Source of the DNA: Pseudomonadota bacterium
Lineage (GTDB): Bacteria > Desulfobacterota > Binatia > Binatales > Binataceae
Length of the DNA: 64,000 bases
Direction of reading: 5' to 3'
NCBI GenBank assembly: GCA_021324855.1
Contig: JAJPIG010000012.1
Location: 1-64,000 of the forward strand
Part shown: one piece after another, positions 53,600 through 64,000 of the stretch
Layout: every line of letters starts with the position of its first letter
Position numbering within the stretch: position 1 is the stretch's first letter
Program-made: the position numbers and the translations under genes
The notes under the pieces: model-generated
Databases searched by the model: none
Told to the model about the DNA's origin: nothing
The model's input: the letters and a program-made list of their open reading frames with translations, nothing else

Positions 53600-53923
53600 T
53601 CAGGCCGCCGAAGGAGGATTCCCGGAACTACCCTGCTGTGAGGAGTCGTTGAGCGAGTCGCGGAGCTGCTTGCCGGCACGGAACTTGGCCGACCGGCTCG
53701 CCGAAATCGCAATTGGCTCGCCGGTCTTCGGGTTGCGCCCGGTACGGGCCTGGCGGACCGAAACCGAGAAGGTCCCGAAGCCCGAGATGTTTACACGTTC
53801 GCCCTGCTGCAGCGCCGCGATGATGTCATCGAGGAGGATGTTGATCGCTTTCTCGGCGTCGGCCTTGTTAAGTACCCCCGGGAGCTTGTTGGCCAGTCCC
53901 TCAATTAATTCGGCCTTCGTCAT
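53600..53923 (-). CDS. hup: HU/IHF-family DNA-binding protein
   Basis: A 107-aa nucleoid protein: MTKAELIEGLANKL helix, dimer core, ISGFGTFSV and the DNA-binding arm RQARTGRNPKTGEPIAI. It bends DNA without strong sequence preference. It extends about 15 residues past the normal 90 with a Ser/Gln/Pro tail. It follows lon at 96 bases, an order seen in many proteobacteria. Confidence 0.95.
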   Translation of the reverse strand: MTKAELIEGLANKLPGVLNKADAEKAINILLDDIIAALQQGERVNISGFGTFSVSVRQARTGRNPKTGEPIAISASRSAKFRAGKQLRDSLNDSSQQGSSGNPPSAA

Positions 53924-54019
53924 CTTGAATTTATCTCCGCCAGCTAGTTAGGGCGACATCCGCTCCGGTGTCAAGAGCCGGCGGAGGCCAATTTCCGCCT
54001 TGTTCCGCCAGCCTTTTGT

Positions 54020-56491
<2,472 letters not shown>

Positions 56492-56514
56492 CTGCGTGAT
56501 CCGAACCTTATCCC

Positions 56515-57765
56515 CTAAGCGGTCTCAGCGGTTTTCTGATAGACGAGCAGCGGCTGCTCCTTCTGCGTGACGACCTCTTCCGAGATCAGCACCTCCTTGA
56601 TGTTGGGTTGCGACGGAATTTCGTACATCAGATCCACCATGATGCTTTCCATTATAGCGCGAAGTCCGCGCGCGCCCGACTTGCGCTTGAGCGCCTCGCG
56701 CGCAATCGCCTTGAGCGAGCCCGGCGTGAACTTCAGGTGGACGTTCTCCATGTCGAACAGCTTCTGATACTGCCGCACCAGTGCGTTCTTCGGCTCCGTC
56801 AGGATCCGCACCAGCGCGTCCTCGTCGAGCTCGCCCAAGGTCGCGATCACCGGCAGCCGGCCGACGAACTCCGGAATCAGACCGAACTTCAACAAGTCCT
56901 CGGGCTGCACCTCGTTCAGAAGCTCAGAGACGGTCTTGGGATCTCGATGAGTCAGGTCGGCCCGAAAGCCCATGGTCTTGCCCGCGATGCGTCGCCTAAT
57001 GATGTCGTCGAGACCGACGAACGCTCCGCCGCAGATGAACAGGATGTTGGTCGTATCAACCTGCAGGAATTCCTGCTGCGGATGCTTGCGGCCGCCCTTG
57101 GGCGGGACGCTCGCCATCGTGCCTTCGATGATCTTAAGCAGCGCCTGCTGGACGCCTTCGCCCGAAACGTCGCGCGTGATCGATGGGTTATCGCCCTTGC
57201 GCGCGATTTTGTCGATTTCGTCGATGTAGACGATCCCGCGCTGGCATCGCTCGATGTCGTAGTCGGCGTTCTGGAGCAGCGACAGGATGATGTTCTCGAC
57301 ATCCTCGCCGACGTAGCCGGCCTCCGTAAGCGAGGTCGCATCGGCAATCGTGAACGGCACCTGCAGAAAGCGGGCCAGGGTCTGCGCGAGCAGCGTCTTG
57401 CCGACGCCGGTCGGGCCGATCAGCAGGATATTCGATTTCTGCAGTTCGACATCGCCGGTTACCATCTGCGAGTCGATGCGCTTGTAATGATTGTGAACGG
57501 CGACCGAGAGGATCTTCTTGGCGCGTTCCTGACCGATCACATACTGATCGAGGACGCGTTTGATCTCGGCCGGTTTTGGTACGGCCGAGGTCTGGCTGAA
57601 GGCCTCGTCGCCGTCGGCTTCCTCCGCGATGATGTCGTTACACAGGTCGATGCACTCGTCGCAGATGTAAACCGTCGGGCCCGCGATAAGCTTGCGGACT
57701 TCGTCCTGGCTCTTGCCGCAGAACGAGCAGACCAGGTTGCCCGAACGGTCGTCATGCTTTGCCAT
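56515..57765 (-). CDS. clpX: ClpX, AAA+ unfoldase of ClpXP
   Basis: A 416-aa hexameric unfoldase. The N-terminal zinc domain carries four Cys in [17 protein letters not shown] and ICDECIDLC. Walker A is [12 protein letters not shown], Walker B is [11 protein letters not shown], and [15 protein letters not shown] is in the sensor region. It recognises substrates and feeds them to ClpP. It starts 15 bases after clpP, so the two are co-transcribed. Confidence 0.97.
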   Translation of the reverse strand: MAKHDDRSGNLVCSFCGKSQDEVRKLIAGPTVYICDECIDLCNDIIAEEADGDEAFSQTSAVPKPAEIKRVLDQYVIGQERAKKILSVAVHNHYKRIDSQMVTGDVELQKSNILLIGPTGVGKTLLAQTLARFLQVPFTIADATSLTEAGYVGEDVENIILSLLQNADYDIERCQRGIVYIDEIDKIARKGDNPSITRDVSGEGVQQALLKIIEGTMASVPPKGGRKHPQQEFLQVDTTNILFICGGAFVGLDDIIRRRIAGKTMGFRADLTHRDPKTVSELLNEVQPEDLLKFGLIPEFVGRLPVIATLGELDEDALVRILTEPKNALVRQYQKLFDMENVHLKFTPGSLKAIAREALKRKSGARGLRAIMESIMVDLMYEIPSQPNIKEVLISEEVVTQKEQPLLVYQKTAETA

Positions 57766-57780
57766 ACTGCCTCCTGCGCT

Positions 57781-58377
57781 TCACTTGGAGGGCCCCCGGC
57801 TAACGATTACCTCATCAATCAAACCGTATTCAACCGCTAGCGTGGGCGTCATGAACATGTCGCGATCGGTATCTTTCTCGATCTTGCGCAGGCTCTGCCC
57901 GCTGTGTCGCGCGATAATGTTGTTGATCTCCTCACGCACGCGCAGAATCTCGCGCGCCTGGATGTCGATATCAGTCGCCTGCCCCTGCGCGCCGCCGAGC
58001 GGCTGATGAATCATGATCCGCGAGTGCGGCAGCGCGTGACGCCGTCCCGGCGCGCCCGCCGCCAGCAACACCGCCGCCATGCTGGCCGCCTGACCGAGGC
58101 ATAGCGTCGAGACCGGCGGCTTGATGAACTGCATGGTGTCGTATACCGCGAGCCCGGCCGTCACTGCGCCACCGGGGCTGTTGATATACAGGCTGATTTC
58201 CTTCTCCGGATCCTCGGATTCGAGAAACAGAAGCTGCGCGATAATGAGATTGGCGATATCGTCGTTGATCTCGGTGCCGAGCATTACGATGCGGTCCTTG
58301 AGCAGGCGCGAGTAGATGTCGTAAGCCCGCTCGCCCCGGCCGGTCTGCTCGATTACAATCGGTACCAGCCCGCTCAT
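57781..58377 (-). CDS. clpP: ATP-dependent Clp protease proteolytic subunit (housekeeping copy)
   Basis: A 198-aa ClpP with Ser99 (GQAASMA), His124 (IMIHQ) and the DTDRD Asp. It is placed between tig and clpX, the canonical order, so this is the ClpXP partner. It differs from the second clpP of the window mainly around 100-115 and at the C-terminus. Confidence 0.97.
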   Translation of the reverse strand: MSGLVPIVIEQTGRGERAYDIYSRLLKDRIVMLGTEINDDIANLIIAQLLFLESEDPEKEISLYINSPGGAVTAGLAVYDTMQFIKPPVSTLCLGQAASMAAVLLAAGAPGRRHALPHSRIMIHQPLGGAQGQATDIDIQAREILRVREEINNIIARHSGQSLRKIEKDTDRDMFMTPTLAVEYGLIDEVIVSRGPSK

Positions 58378-58476
58378 AATTCCCCGGCGTCGGGATCAAA
58401 AAAACCCCGCCAACCGCGACCTCATACATGAATTGTATCGGCTGAGAAAAAGGTGGGCAACTCGATTCTACGCGAG

Positions 58477-59793
58477 TTATTCGCTCGATGCGGACGCGGC
58501 GCTTTCGCCTGCCGCCTGATTCTCGATTTGCGCCCGATTCATCACGAGATCGATCGCCTTCTCGCGACGCATGGCATCGCGCAATTCTGCGCGCCGCTCC
58601 TCTTCGCCATAGAACTGCGCGACCCGCTCGCGATCGCGGCCCGCTTCGCGCACCATCCGCGCGATCCGCTCTGCTACATCTTCCTCGCTGACCGTGACAT
58701 TCTCCTGGTTCGCAATCGCGTCAACCAGCAGCATCGTGCGGGCGCGCTTCTCGGCACGCGTCCGCAGTTCGCCTGCGTTCTCATGAGCGCGAGCGTGGGC
58801 CTGCTCATGCGGTACGCCGCTGGCTTCGAGCGTTGCGGCAAGCTCGGCCTCGAGCGCCCGCTGCTCGCGATCGATAAGGGATTCGGGAACGTCGAAGGGG
58901 TTGCGCTCGATGATCAGGTCGAGCAGTCCCTGGCGGACACGATTCTCGGCCTCGCGTTCGGCCTGTTCGACAAGCTGGCTCTTCACCTTGGTGCGCAACT
59001 CGCCGAGGTCCTGGTAGCCCTGGTCTTTGGCGAATTCATCATCGATGGTCGGTAAATCGCGCCTGAAAATCTCCTTGACCGTCGCGTGCCATTCCACGCT
59101 CTTACCGGCGATCTCCTTTTCCGCGTAATCGGCCGGATAGTTGCGCGTGCGCGTCACAGCCCGGCCGACTTCGGCGCCGATGAGCACCTCATCGATACCG
59201 TGCGCAAGCGTCTTCGATGAAACCTCGAACAGTCGATCCTCGGCTTTGAGGCCGGGAAGCGATTTGCCATCGAGCTGTCCGTCAAGCTCGGCGAGCACGA
59301 AATCGCCCGACTCCACGGTTTTGCGGTCTTCCACCTTCTTTAGGGTCGCATGACGCTCGCGAATCCGTTCGAGGGCCGCTTCAACATCCGAGTCTGATAT
59401 TTCAACTGCGGCCCGCGGGACTTTGAGACCCTCGTAGTCCTTAACCTGCAGCTCGGGCCGCACGTCGAAGACCGCGCTGAACCGGAGCGCCTTCGATAGA
59501 TCGCTCTCCTCGGTGATGATCTCCGGTGCGACCATCGGCTTCAGGTTCTGCTCCTCGAGCGCCTTTTCCGTATATTCGCGGACCAGCCGCTGGATTACGT
59601 CGCTGCGCACCCGATCGCCGAAAAACCGTTCCAGGAGCTTCTGCGGCGCATGTCCAGGACGGAAGCCCTTGAGCTGCACGGTCCGCCGCAGTTCACCATA
59701 GGCTTTGTCGAGTTCGCGCTTAATCTCGACGGGTTCGAGTTCGACAGTAAGTTTGCGCCGGAGCGCGGAGGTATTCTCTACGTTAATGTTCAT
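58477..59793 (-). CDS. tig: Trigger factor, ribosome-bound chaperone
   Basis: A 438-aa chaperone and peptidyl-prolyl isomerase. The ribosome-binding domain has GFRPGHAPQKLLERFFGDRVR (the GFRxGxxP signature, about 44-65). The FKBP-like domain covers about 155-245 and the C-terminal helical arms follow. Start MNINVENTSALRRK at 59793 fits the family; 14 further upstream codons are not. It leads the minus-strand run tig-clpP-clpX-lon-hup. Confidence 0.96.
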   Translation of the reverse strand: MNINVENTSALRRKLTVELEPVEIKRELDKAYGELRRTVQLKGFRPGHAPQKLLERFFGDRVRSDVIQRLVREYTEKALEEQNLKPMVAPEIITEESDLSKALRFSAVFDVRPELQVKDYEGLKVPRAAVEISDSDVEAALERIRERHATLKKVEDRKTVESGDFVLAELDGQLDGKSLPGLKAEDRLFEVSSKTLAHGIDEVLIGAEVGRAVTRTRNYPADYAEKEIAGKSVEWHATVKEIFRRDLPTIDDEFAKDQGYQDLGELRTKVKSQLVEQAEREAENRVRQGLLDLIIERNPFDVPESLIDREQRALEAELAATLEASGVPHEQAHARAHENAGELRTRAEKRARTMLLVDAIANQENVTVSEEDVAERIARMVREAGRDRERVAQFYGEEERRAELRDAMRREKAIDLVMNRAQIENQAAGESAASASSE

Positions 59794-60047
59794 GATCAGC
59801 CGATTAAGTAAATAAACACATCGCGTTCCTGACAATCAATGCTCGAACCTCGCTCAAAGGCGTTCATCGATCTAAGTTGCGCGGGACCGATCGGGGTTGG
59901 CTGGACAATCGCGTGCTGAAAATCTAGGCTTTATCAGTTTACTGCTGGTAGATCTTTCCGGTAGGTGCGATTGCCGCTTGGGACGGCGATCGTGAACCCC
60001 GAAATCTGTCAGGAGACCGAGTTCATCCATCAGGAGATCGAATTTAG

Positions 60048-62327
60048 ATGAGCGAAGCGAAAATCGTTCTACCCGCGCTTACCAACGTCCAGCTTTGGAT
60101 TCTCTGGGCTGTTCTGATTTCAGCGGTGATCGCGCTCGGCTACGGGCTCGCGCTGGTCAGGATCGTGCTGCGCGCCGATGCCGGCGCCAAGTCGATGACC
60201 GATGTGGCCGACGCGGTTTACGAAGGCGCGATGGCCTACCTGCGGCGTCAGGTCAAAACCATGATCTGGTTCGTGGTCGGCATCGCGATCGCGCTGTTTC
60301 TCATGTATCGCCATGTCTACAGTGGATTGGAGCTCCCGATCGGCATCGCGGTCGCCTTCGTGATGGGCGTCAGCGCCTCGTACGGCGCGGGCTTCGTCGG
60401 GATGTGGCTCGCGGTCAAGGGCAACGTGCGGAGCGCAAACGCCGCGCTTACCTCGTTCAAGGACGCGATGGAACTCGCGTTCAAGGCCGGCGGCGTCTCC
60501 GGAATGTTCACGGTCGGTCTCGGCCTGCTCGGCGCGACGATCATCTTTCTCTACTTTCAGCAGGACGCGATGAAGGTCCTGGTCGGATTCGGTTTCGGCG
60601 GATCACTCGCTGCGCTCTTCATGCGCGTTGGCGGCGGGATCTATACCAAGGCGGCCGATGTCGGCGGCGACCTGGTCGGTAAGGTCGAGGCTGGTATTCC
60701 CGAGGACGATCCGCGCAACGCTGCCACGATCGCCGACAACGTCGGCGACAACGTCGGCGATTGCGCCGGGATGGCAGCCGACGTCTTCGAATCTTACGAA
60801 GTCACGCTGGTCGCGGCGATCATCCTCGCCGCGTACGCGGTAGGCGACAGCGCTTTCCTGAAGACCTACGGCGCGGCAGCCGGCGCATTCGCGATGAAGC
60901 TGATCATCTTCGCGCTTATACTGCGCGGGGTCGGCGTTTTCTCCTCGATCCTCGGCATCATGGCGGTCCGCGTGCCGGCGGGCAGCGCGATGCGCGACCC
61001 GATGCGCCCCATCAACATCGGTTACCTGACTTCGGCCGTCGCCTCCGTGATCGGCTTCTTCATCGTCAACTATTTCTACATGACCGACCCGCGCACCGGC
61101 GCCCCGGACTGGCGTTTCGGCGTTACCGCGAGCCTCGGCATCATCCTGGCGGTCGTGACGCTCTGGCTCACCAATTATTTCACGCATCCTGATCGCGGAC
61201 CGGTCATCGAAACTGCCAACTCGGCTCGCACCGGCCCGGCGACGCTGATTCTCTCGGGCATGAGCGAGGGTCTCGAATCGTCAGTCTGGGCGCTGGTCGT
61301 GATCGTACTGGTGATCATCGGCGCGATGGTTATCTTCTCCGAGTCGCTGGCGCTCCAATTCTACGGCATCGCGCTCACCGGCCTTGGATTGCTGACCACT
61401 ACCGGGTTCATCCTCGCGATGGACACCTACGGCCCGATCACCGACAACGCCCACGGTATTTTCGAGATGGGCGGAATCCATCAGGAGGAGGCGTCGCGCA
61501 CGCTCTCGTGGATGGACGCAATCGGCAACACGACCAAGGCACTGACCAAGGGCCTCGCGATCGCCACCGCGGTCATCGCGGCGGTCTCGCTGTTCCGCTC
61601 GTTCATCGATGAGGCCCATCTCGGCCTGATGGGCGTGCAGGTGAATGCGCCGACCGTGTTCGTCGGGCTGCTGATCGGCGGCGCGGTGCCGTTCCTGTTC
61701 AGCTCGTTTGCGATCAAAGCGGTGAGCCGCGCGGCTTACCAGGTGGTCTTCGAGGTGCGGCGCCAGTTCCGCGAGCATCCGGGAATCATGGAAGGCAAGG
61801 AACTACCCGACTACGGCCGCTGCGTCGATATCGTCACCGCGACCGCGCAAAAAGAACTGCTGAGCCCGGCCATCCTGGCGGTCTTCACTCCCCTGCTGGT
61901 TGGCTTCGGCCTCGGCGCGGGCGCGCTCGGCGGGTTCCTCGCCGGCACGATCCTGACCGGTCAGTTGCTTGCCGTCTTCATGGCGAACGCAGGCGCCAAC
62001 TGGGATAACGCGAAGAAGAAGGTCGAAGATGGCTTCCTCGGCGGCAAGGGCACCGAGGTCCACAAGGCGACGGTGGTCGGCGATACGGTCGGCGATCCGT
62101 TCAAGGACACCGCCGGCCCGGCGCTCAACCCGATGATCAAGGTCATGAACCTGGTCGGAATTCTCGCCGCGCCGTTCACCACCGTCGAGGTCGGCAACCT
62201 GACCTCCGGACGCCTCGGCGTGGTCATCCTCGCCATCGTGATGCTCTCGATCGCGGTGGTGCTGTCGAAGCGCGGCTCGATCGCGGAAGATCAGGGCCAG
62301 CGTGGCGCAGAAAAGAAAGCCGCCTGA
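60048..62327 (+). CDS. hppA: Membrane-bound H+-translocating pyrophosphatase, K+-independent type
   Basis: A 759-aa integral membrane pump with about 16 helices that uses PPi hydrolysis to export protons. The substrate-binding block DVGGDLVGKVEAGIPEDDPRN and NVGDNVGDCAGMAADVFESYEV are intact, as is DTVGDPFKDTAGPALNP near the C-terminus. The residues that set potassium dependence read GNTTKALT: Lys where K+-dependent enzymes have Ala, and Thr three positions on. This indicates a K+-independent proton pump. It diverges from tig and is probably monocistronic. Confidence 0.97.
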   Translation: MSEAKIVLPALTNVQLWILWAVLISAVIALGYGLALVRIVLRADAGAKSMTDVADAVYEGAMAYLRRQVKTMIWFVVGIAIALFLMYRHVYSGLELPIGIAVAFVMGVSASYGAGFVGMWLAVKGNVRSANAALTSFKDAMELAFKAGGVSGMFTVGLGLLGATIIFLYFQQDAMKVLVGFGFGGSLAALFMRVGGGIYTKAADVGGDLVGKVEAGIPEDDPRNAATIADNVGDNVGDCAGMAADVFESYEVTLVAAIILAAYAVGDSAFLKTYGAAAGAFAMKLIIFALILRGVGVFSSILGIMAVRVPAGSAMRDPMRPINIGYLTSAVASVIGFFIVNYFYMTDPRTGAPDWRFGVTASLGIILAVVTLWLTNYFTHPDRGPVIETANSARTGPATLILSGMSEGLESSVWALVVIVLVIIGAMVIFSESLALQFYGIALTGLGLLTTTGFILAMDTYGPITDNAHGIFEMGGIHQEEASRTLSWMDAIGNTTKALTKGLAIATAVIAAVSLFRSFIDEAHLGLMGVQVNAPTVFVGLLIGGAVPFLFSSFAIKAVSRAAYQVVFEVRRQFREHPGIMEGKELPDYGRCVDIVTATAQKELLSPAILAVFTPLLVGFGLGAGALGGFLAGTILTGQLLAVFMANAGANWDNAKKKVEDGFLGGKGTEVHKATVVGDTVGDPFKDTAGPALNPMIKVMNLVGILAAPFTTVEVGNLTSGRLGVVILAIVMLSIAVVLSKRGSIAEDQGQRGAEKKAA

Positions 62328-62347
62328 TCCTCTTTCGGCTGGTCGAT

Positions 62348-62387
62348 GGCAAGCCCGGTATCCGTTTGGTTGAACACCGGGCTTGCC
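62348..62387 (+). terminator. Long perfect hairpin after hppA
   Basis: GGCAAGCCCGGT (62348-62359) pairs over all 12 bases with ACCGGGCTTGCC (62376-62387) around a 16-base loop, starting 21 bases past the hppA stop. There is no T-run. It may end the transcript or protect its 3' end. Confidence 0.6.
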
Positions 62388-62463
62388 GCCCCCGCCGGCA
62401 ACCTCGTCCCATCTTGAACCGCGCGTACGTGCGTGTAGATTGGGCATCTCGTTTTGAACGGTT

Positions 62464-62934
62464 ATGCCACGGCCAAATCCGGGACCTTTCGAGCCGCTTG
62501 TCTACCTGATTCAATCGCCGGCGTTCTTCCGCGCCGTCGGGCTCGGAGGCTTAGCGCTGTTCACGGTGCTATCGCTGAGGATTGCGGCGGGGCATGGCCT
62601 CGGTTATTTCGCGCTGGGCCTGATTCTGTTTATCGCGACTTGGTATGACCAGACCATCGCGATCTGCCGCCGATGCCGGTTTTACGGCACGTGGCATTGC
62701 CTGGGGCAGGGGATGCTCGCCTCGCGGATGTTCACGCGGCTCGAGAATCCGCTCGACGACGCGCGCGTGTTCGTCCATTTCGCGCTTACCGCGTTGTTCC
62801 TTATTTATGGACTGTTCTGGCTCTGGCATTCGATCGCACTGGGAGTCCTCTTCACGCTCTGGCTCCCGATCGCCGGTTTGAGCGCGACCCGCCCCGGCGG
62901 GTTTTCATGGCGCGCGCGCCCGGTTGCTCGGTGA
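62464..62934 (+). CDS. Small integral membrane protein, 156 aa
   Basis: Not recognised. Four hydrophobic helices are likely (about 20-38, 44-60, 100-118, 120-140). Between the second and third there is a Cys-rich loop, AICRRCRFYGTWHCLGQG, with three Cys and a His that could bind metal. The stop overlaps the next start (GTGA), so it should be co-translated with the MFS transporter and may assist it. Confidence 0.75.
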   Translation: MPRPNPGPFEPLVYLIQSPAFFRAVGLGGLALFTVLSLRIAAGHGLGYFALGLILFIATWYDQTIAICRRCRFYGTWHCLGQGMLASRMFTRLENPLDDARVFVHFALTALFLIYGLFWLWHSIALGVLFTLWLPIAGLSATRPGGFSWRARPVAR

Positions 62935-64000
62935 TCGATGTAGAAAACGCGGGCTGTCGAACGCCGAATAAGCGCCGCAGTCTGCGTGCGCTCGATTTCG
63001 TCAATTTTTTTCAAGCCGACATTCAGACTGGCGTAGGTCCATTTCTCGCGGTCTATCTGCTCGCCACTCGCCACTGGGATCCCGGCCGTATCGGGATTGC
63101 GATGTCGGTCCAGGGTATCGCGACGATCGTCGGACAGACGCCCGCCGGCGCGCTGATCGACCGCACGCCGCTCAAGCGAACGCTCATCGTTCTTGCGAGC
63201 CTGATCATCGGAGGCGGCTCAATCGCGATGGTGCACGCGCACGGTTTGGCGCCAGTGATCGCCGTACAAGTCCTGATCGGATTGACCGCGGTGGTGGTGC
63301 CGGTAGCTATAGCCGCGATTACACGGGGACTGGTTGGCAACGACGATTTTGCTCCGCGCATGGGACGCAATGAGGCATTTAACCATGCCGGGAATGTGAG
63401 CGGCGCGTTGATGGCCGGGGTGCTCGGCCAGTGGTTTGCGCAAAGCGCGATTTTCTACTTTGCCGCCGCGATGGCGCTTGCGACCGCGATTGCCACTTTC
63501 GGCATCCGCGGTCGCGATATCGACCATCGGATGGCGCGCGAGGCGGCTGCAAATGGCGCCGAAAATCAACCGGCGAGCGCGCGCGCTCTGCTAGCCGATT
63601 ATCGCATCGCAACGTTCGCCGGATGCGTCATCATGTTTCACTTCGCGAATGCCGCGATGCTGCCGCTGCTCGGCGAGCTGCTTGCGCGCCACGCGCCGCG
63701 CGACTCGTCGGCGTACATGTCCGCTTGCATCATCGTCGCGCAGCTCGTGATGGCGCCCGTGGCGCTTTTGGCCGGCCGGCTCGCCGCGACGGTTGGACGC
63801 AAGCGGACACTGCTGATCGGATTCGGCGTGCTGCCGTTGCGAGCGGCGCTTTACACCTCCACCAACGTTCCGTTTCTGCTGGTCGCCGTCCAGATTCTCG
63901 ACGGGATCGGCGCTGGTATTTTCGGCGTGGTCTGGGTGATAGTGGTCGCAGACCTGGCGCGCGGCACCGGGCGTTTCAACCTGCTCCAGGGCGCGATCAT
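62931..64000 (+). CDS. MFS transporter, 3' end outside the window
   Basis: GTG 62931 opens a frame still open at base 64000 (about 356 codons). Repeated hydrophobic helices occur with the typical MFS loop GALIDRTPLKRTLIV between helices 2 and 3 and its pseudo-repeat GRLAATVGRKRTLLIGFG in the second half. NFFQADIQTGVGPFLAVYLL in helix 1 resembles drug/sugar efflux members. Substrate unknown. The start overlaps the previous stop by four bases. Confidence 0.88.
   Translation, partial: MIDVENAGCRTPNKRRSLRALDFVNFFQADIQTGVGPFLAVYLLATRHWDPGRIGIAMSVQGIATIVGQTPAGALIDRTPLKRTLIVLASLIIGGGSIAMVHAHGLAPVIAVQVLIGLTAVVVPVAIAAITRGLVGNDDFAPRMGRNEAFNHAGNVSGALMAGVLGQWFAQSAIFYFAAAMALATAIATFGIRGRDIDHRMAREAAANGAENQPASARALLADYRIATFAGCVIMFHFANAAMLPLLGELLARHAPRDSSAYMSACIIVAQLVMAPVALLAGRLAATVGRKRTLLIGFGVLPLRAALYTSTNVPFLLVAVQILDGIGAGIFGVVWVIVVADLARGTGRFNLLQGAI

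Overview
The window is high-GC bacterial chromosome, densely coding on both strands. It mixes a conserved housekeeping block with a large accessory region for aromatic and small-molecule catabolism. The order tig-clpP-clpX-lon-hup, a membrane pyrophosphatase, pst/pho genes and a Gram-negative style envelope set (FecR protein, predicted beta-barrel, CHASE2 cyclase) suit a soil bacterium of the broad deltaproteobacterial/Desulfobacterota kind. The abundance of HyuA/HyuB, Rieske, luciferase-like and meta-cleavage genes resembles uncultured Binatota-type genomes. That placement is inference: no rRNA or other decisive marker is present.

Layout. 1-1396: a 3' half tRNA-Gly (likely the scar of an integrated element lying to the left) and two small unknown genes. 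1397-15699: an acetone/acetophenone-carboxylase-like cluster with three HyuB proteins, each carrying a C-terminal AcxC-like zinc domain, two HyuA proteins, an alcohol dehydrogenase, an epimerase and an isochorismatase-fold protein. 15718-18923: amidohydrolase, GntR regulator and a Rieske oxygenase close to carbazole dioxygenase CarAa. 18981-23691: an SGNH-like protein, a small membrane protein, a HEAT-repeat protein and two truncated DUF1329 copies. 23774-32482: TetR, ilvD, a mechanosensitive channel with a cyclic-nucleotide domain, a glutathione transferase, and an operon of FecR protein, predicted outer-membrane protein and CHASE2 adenylate cyclase.

32731-44328 holds a ring-cleavage locus: acylating aldehyde dehydrogenase, hydroxy-oxovalerate aldolase, alpha/beta hydrolase, ketopentenoate hydratase, extradiol dioxygenase and flavin hydroxylase (the same enzyme set as hsaA/C/D/E/F/G of steroid degradation), plus a NahE-type hydratase-aldolase, three chromene-carboxylate isomerase homologues and a luciferase-like oxidoreductase. 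Together they could take a hydroxylated bicyclic or biaryl compound through meta cleavage to pyruvate and acyl-CoA.

44411-50741: a clpP gene diverging from pstCAB-phoU-phoBR, with a candidate Pho box between them and no pstS. 50814-53549: tRNA-Arg and tRNA-Val enclosing a compact adenine methylase/nuclease pair and two unknown genes. 53600-59793: hup, lon, clpX, clpP and tig on the minus strand. 60048-64000: K+-independent H+-pyrophosphatase, a small membrane protein and the start of an MFS transporter that runs off the window.
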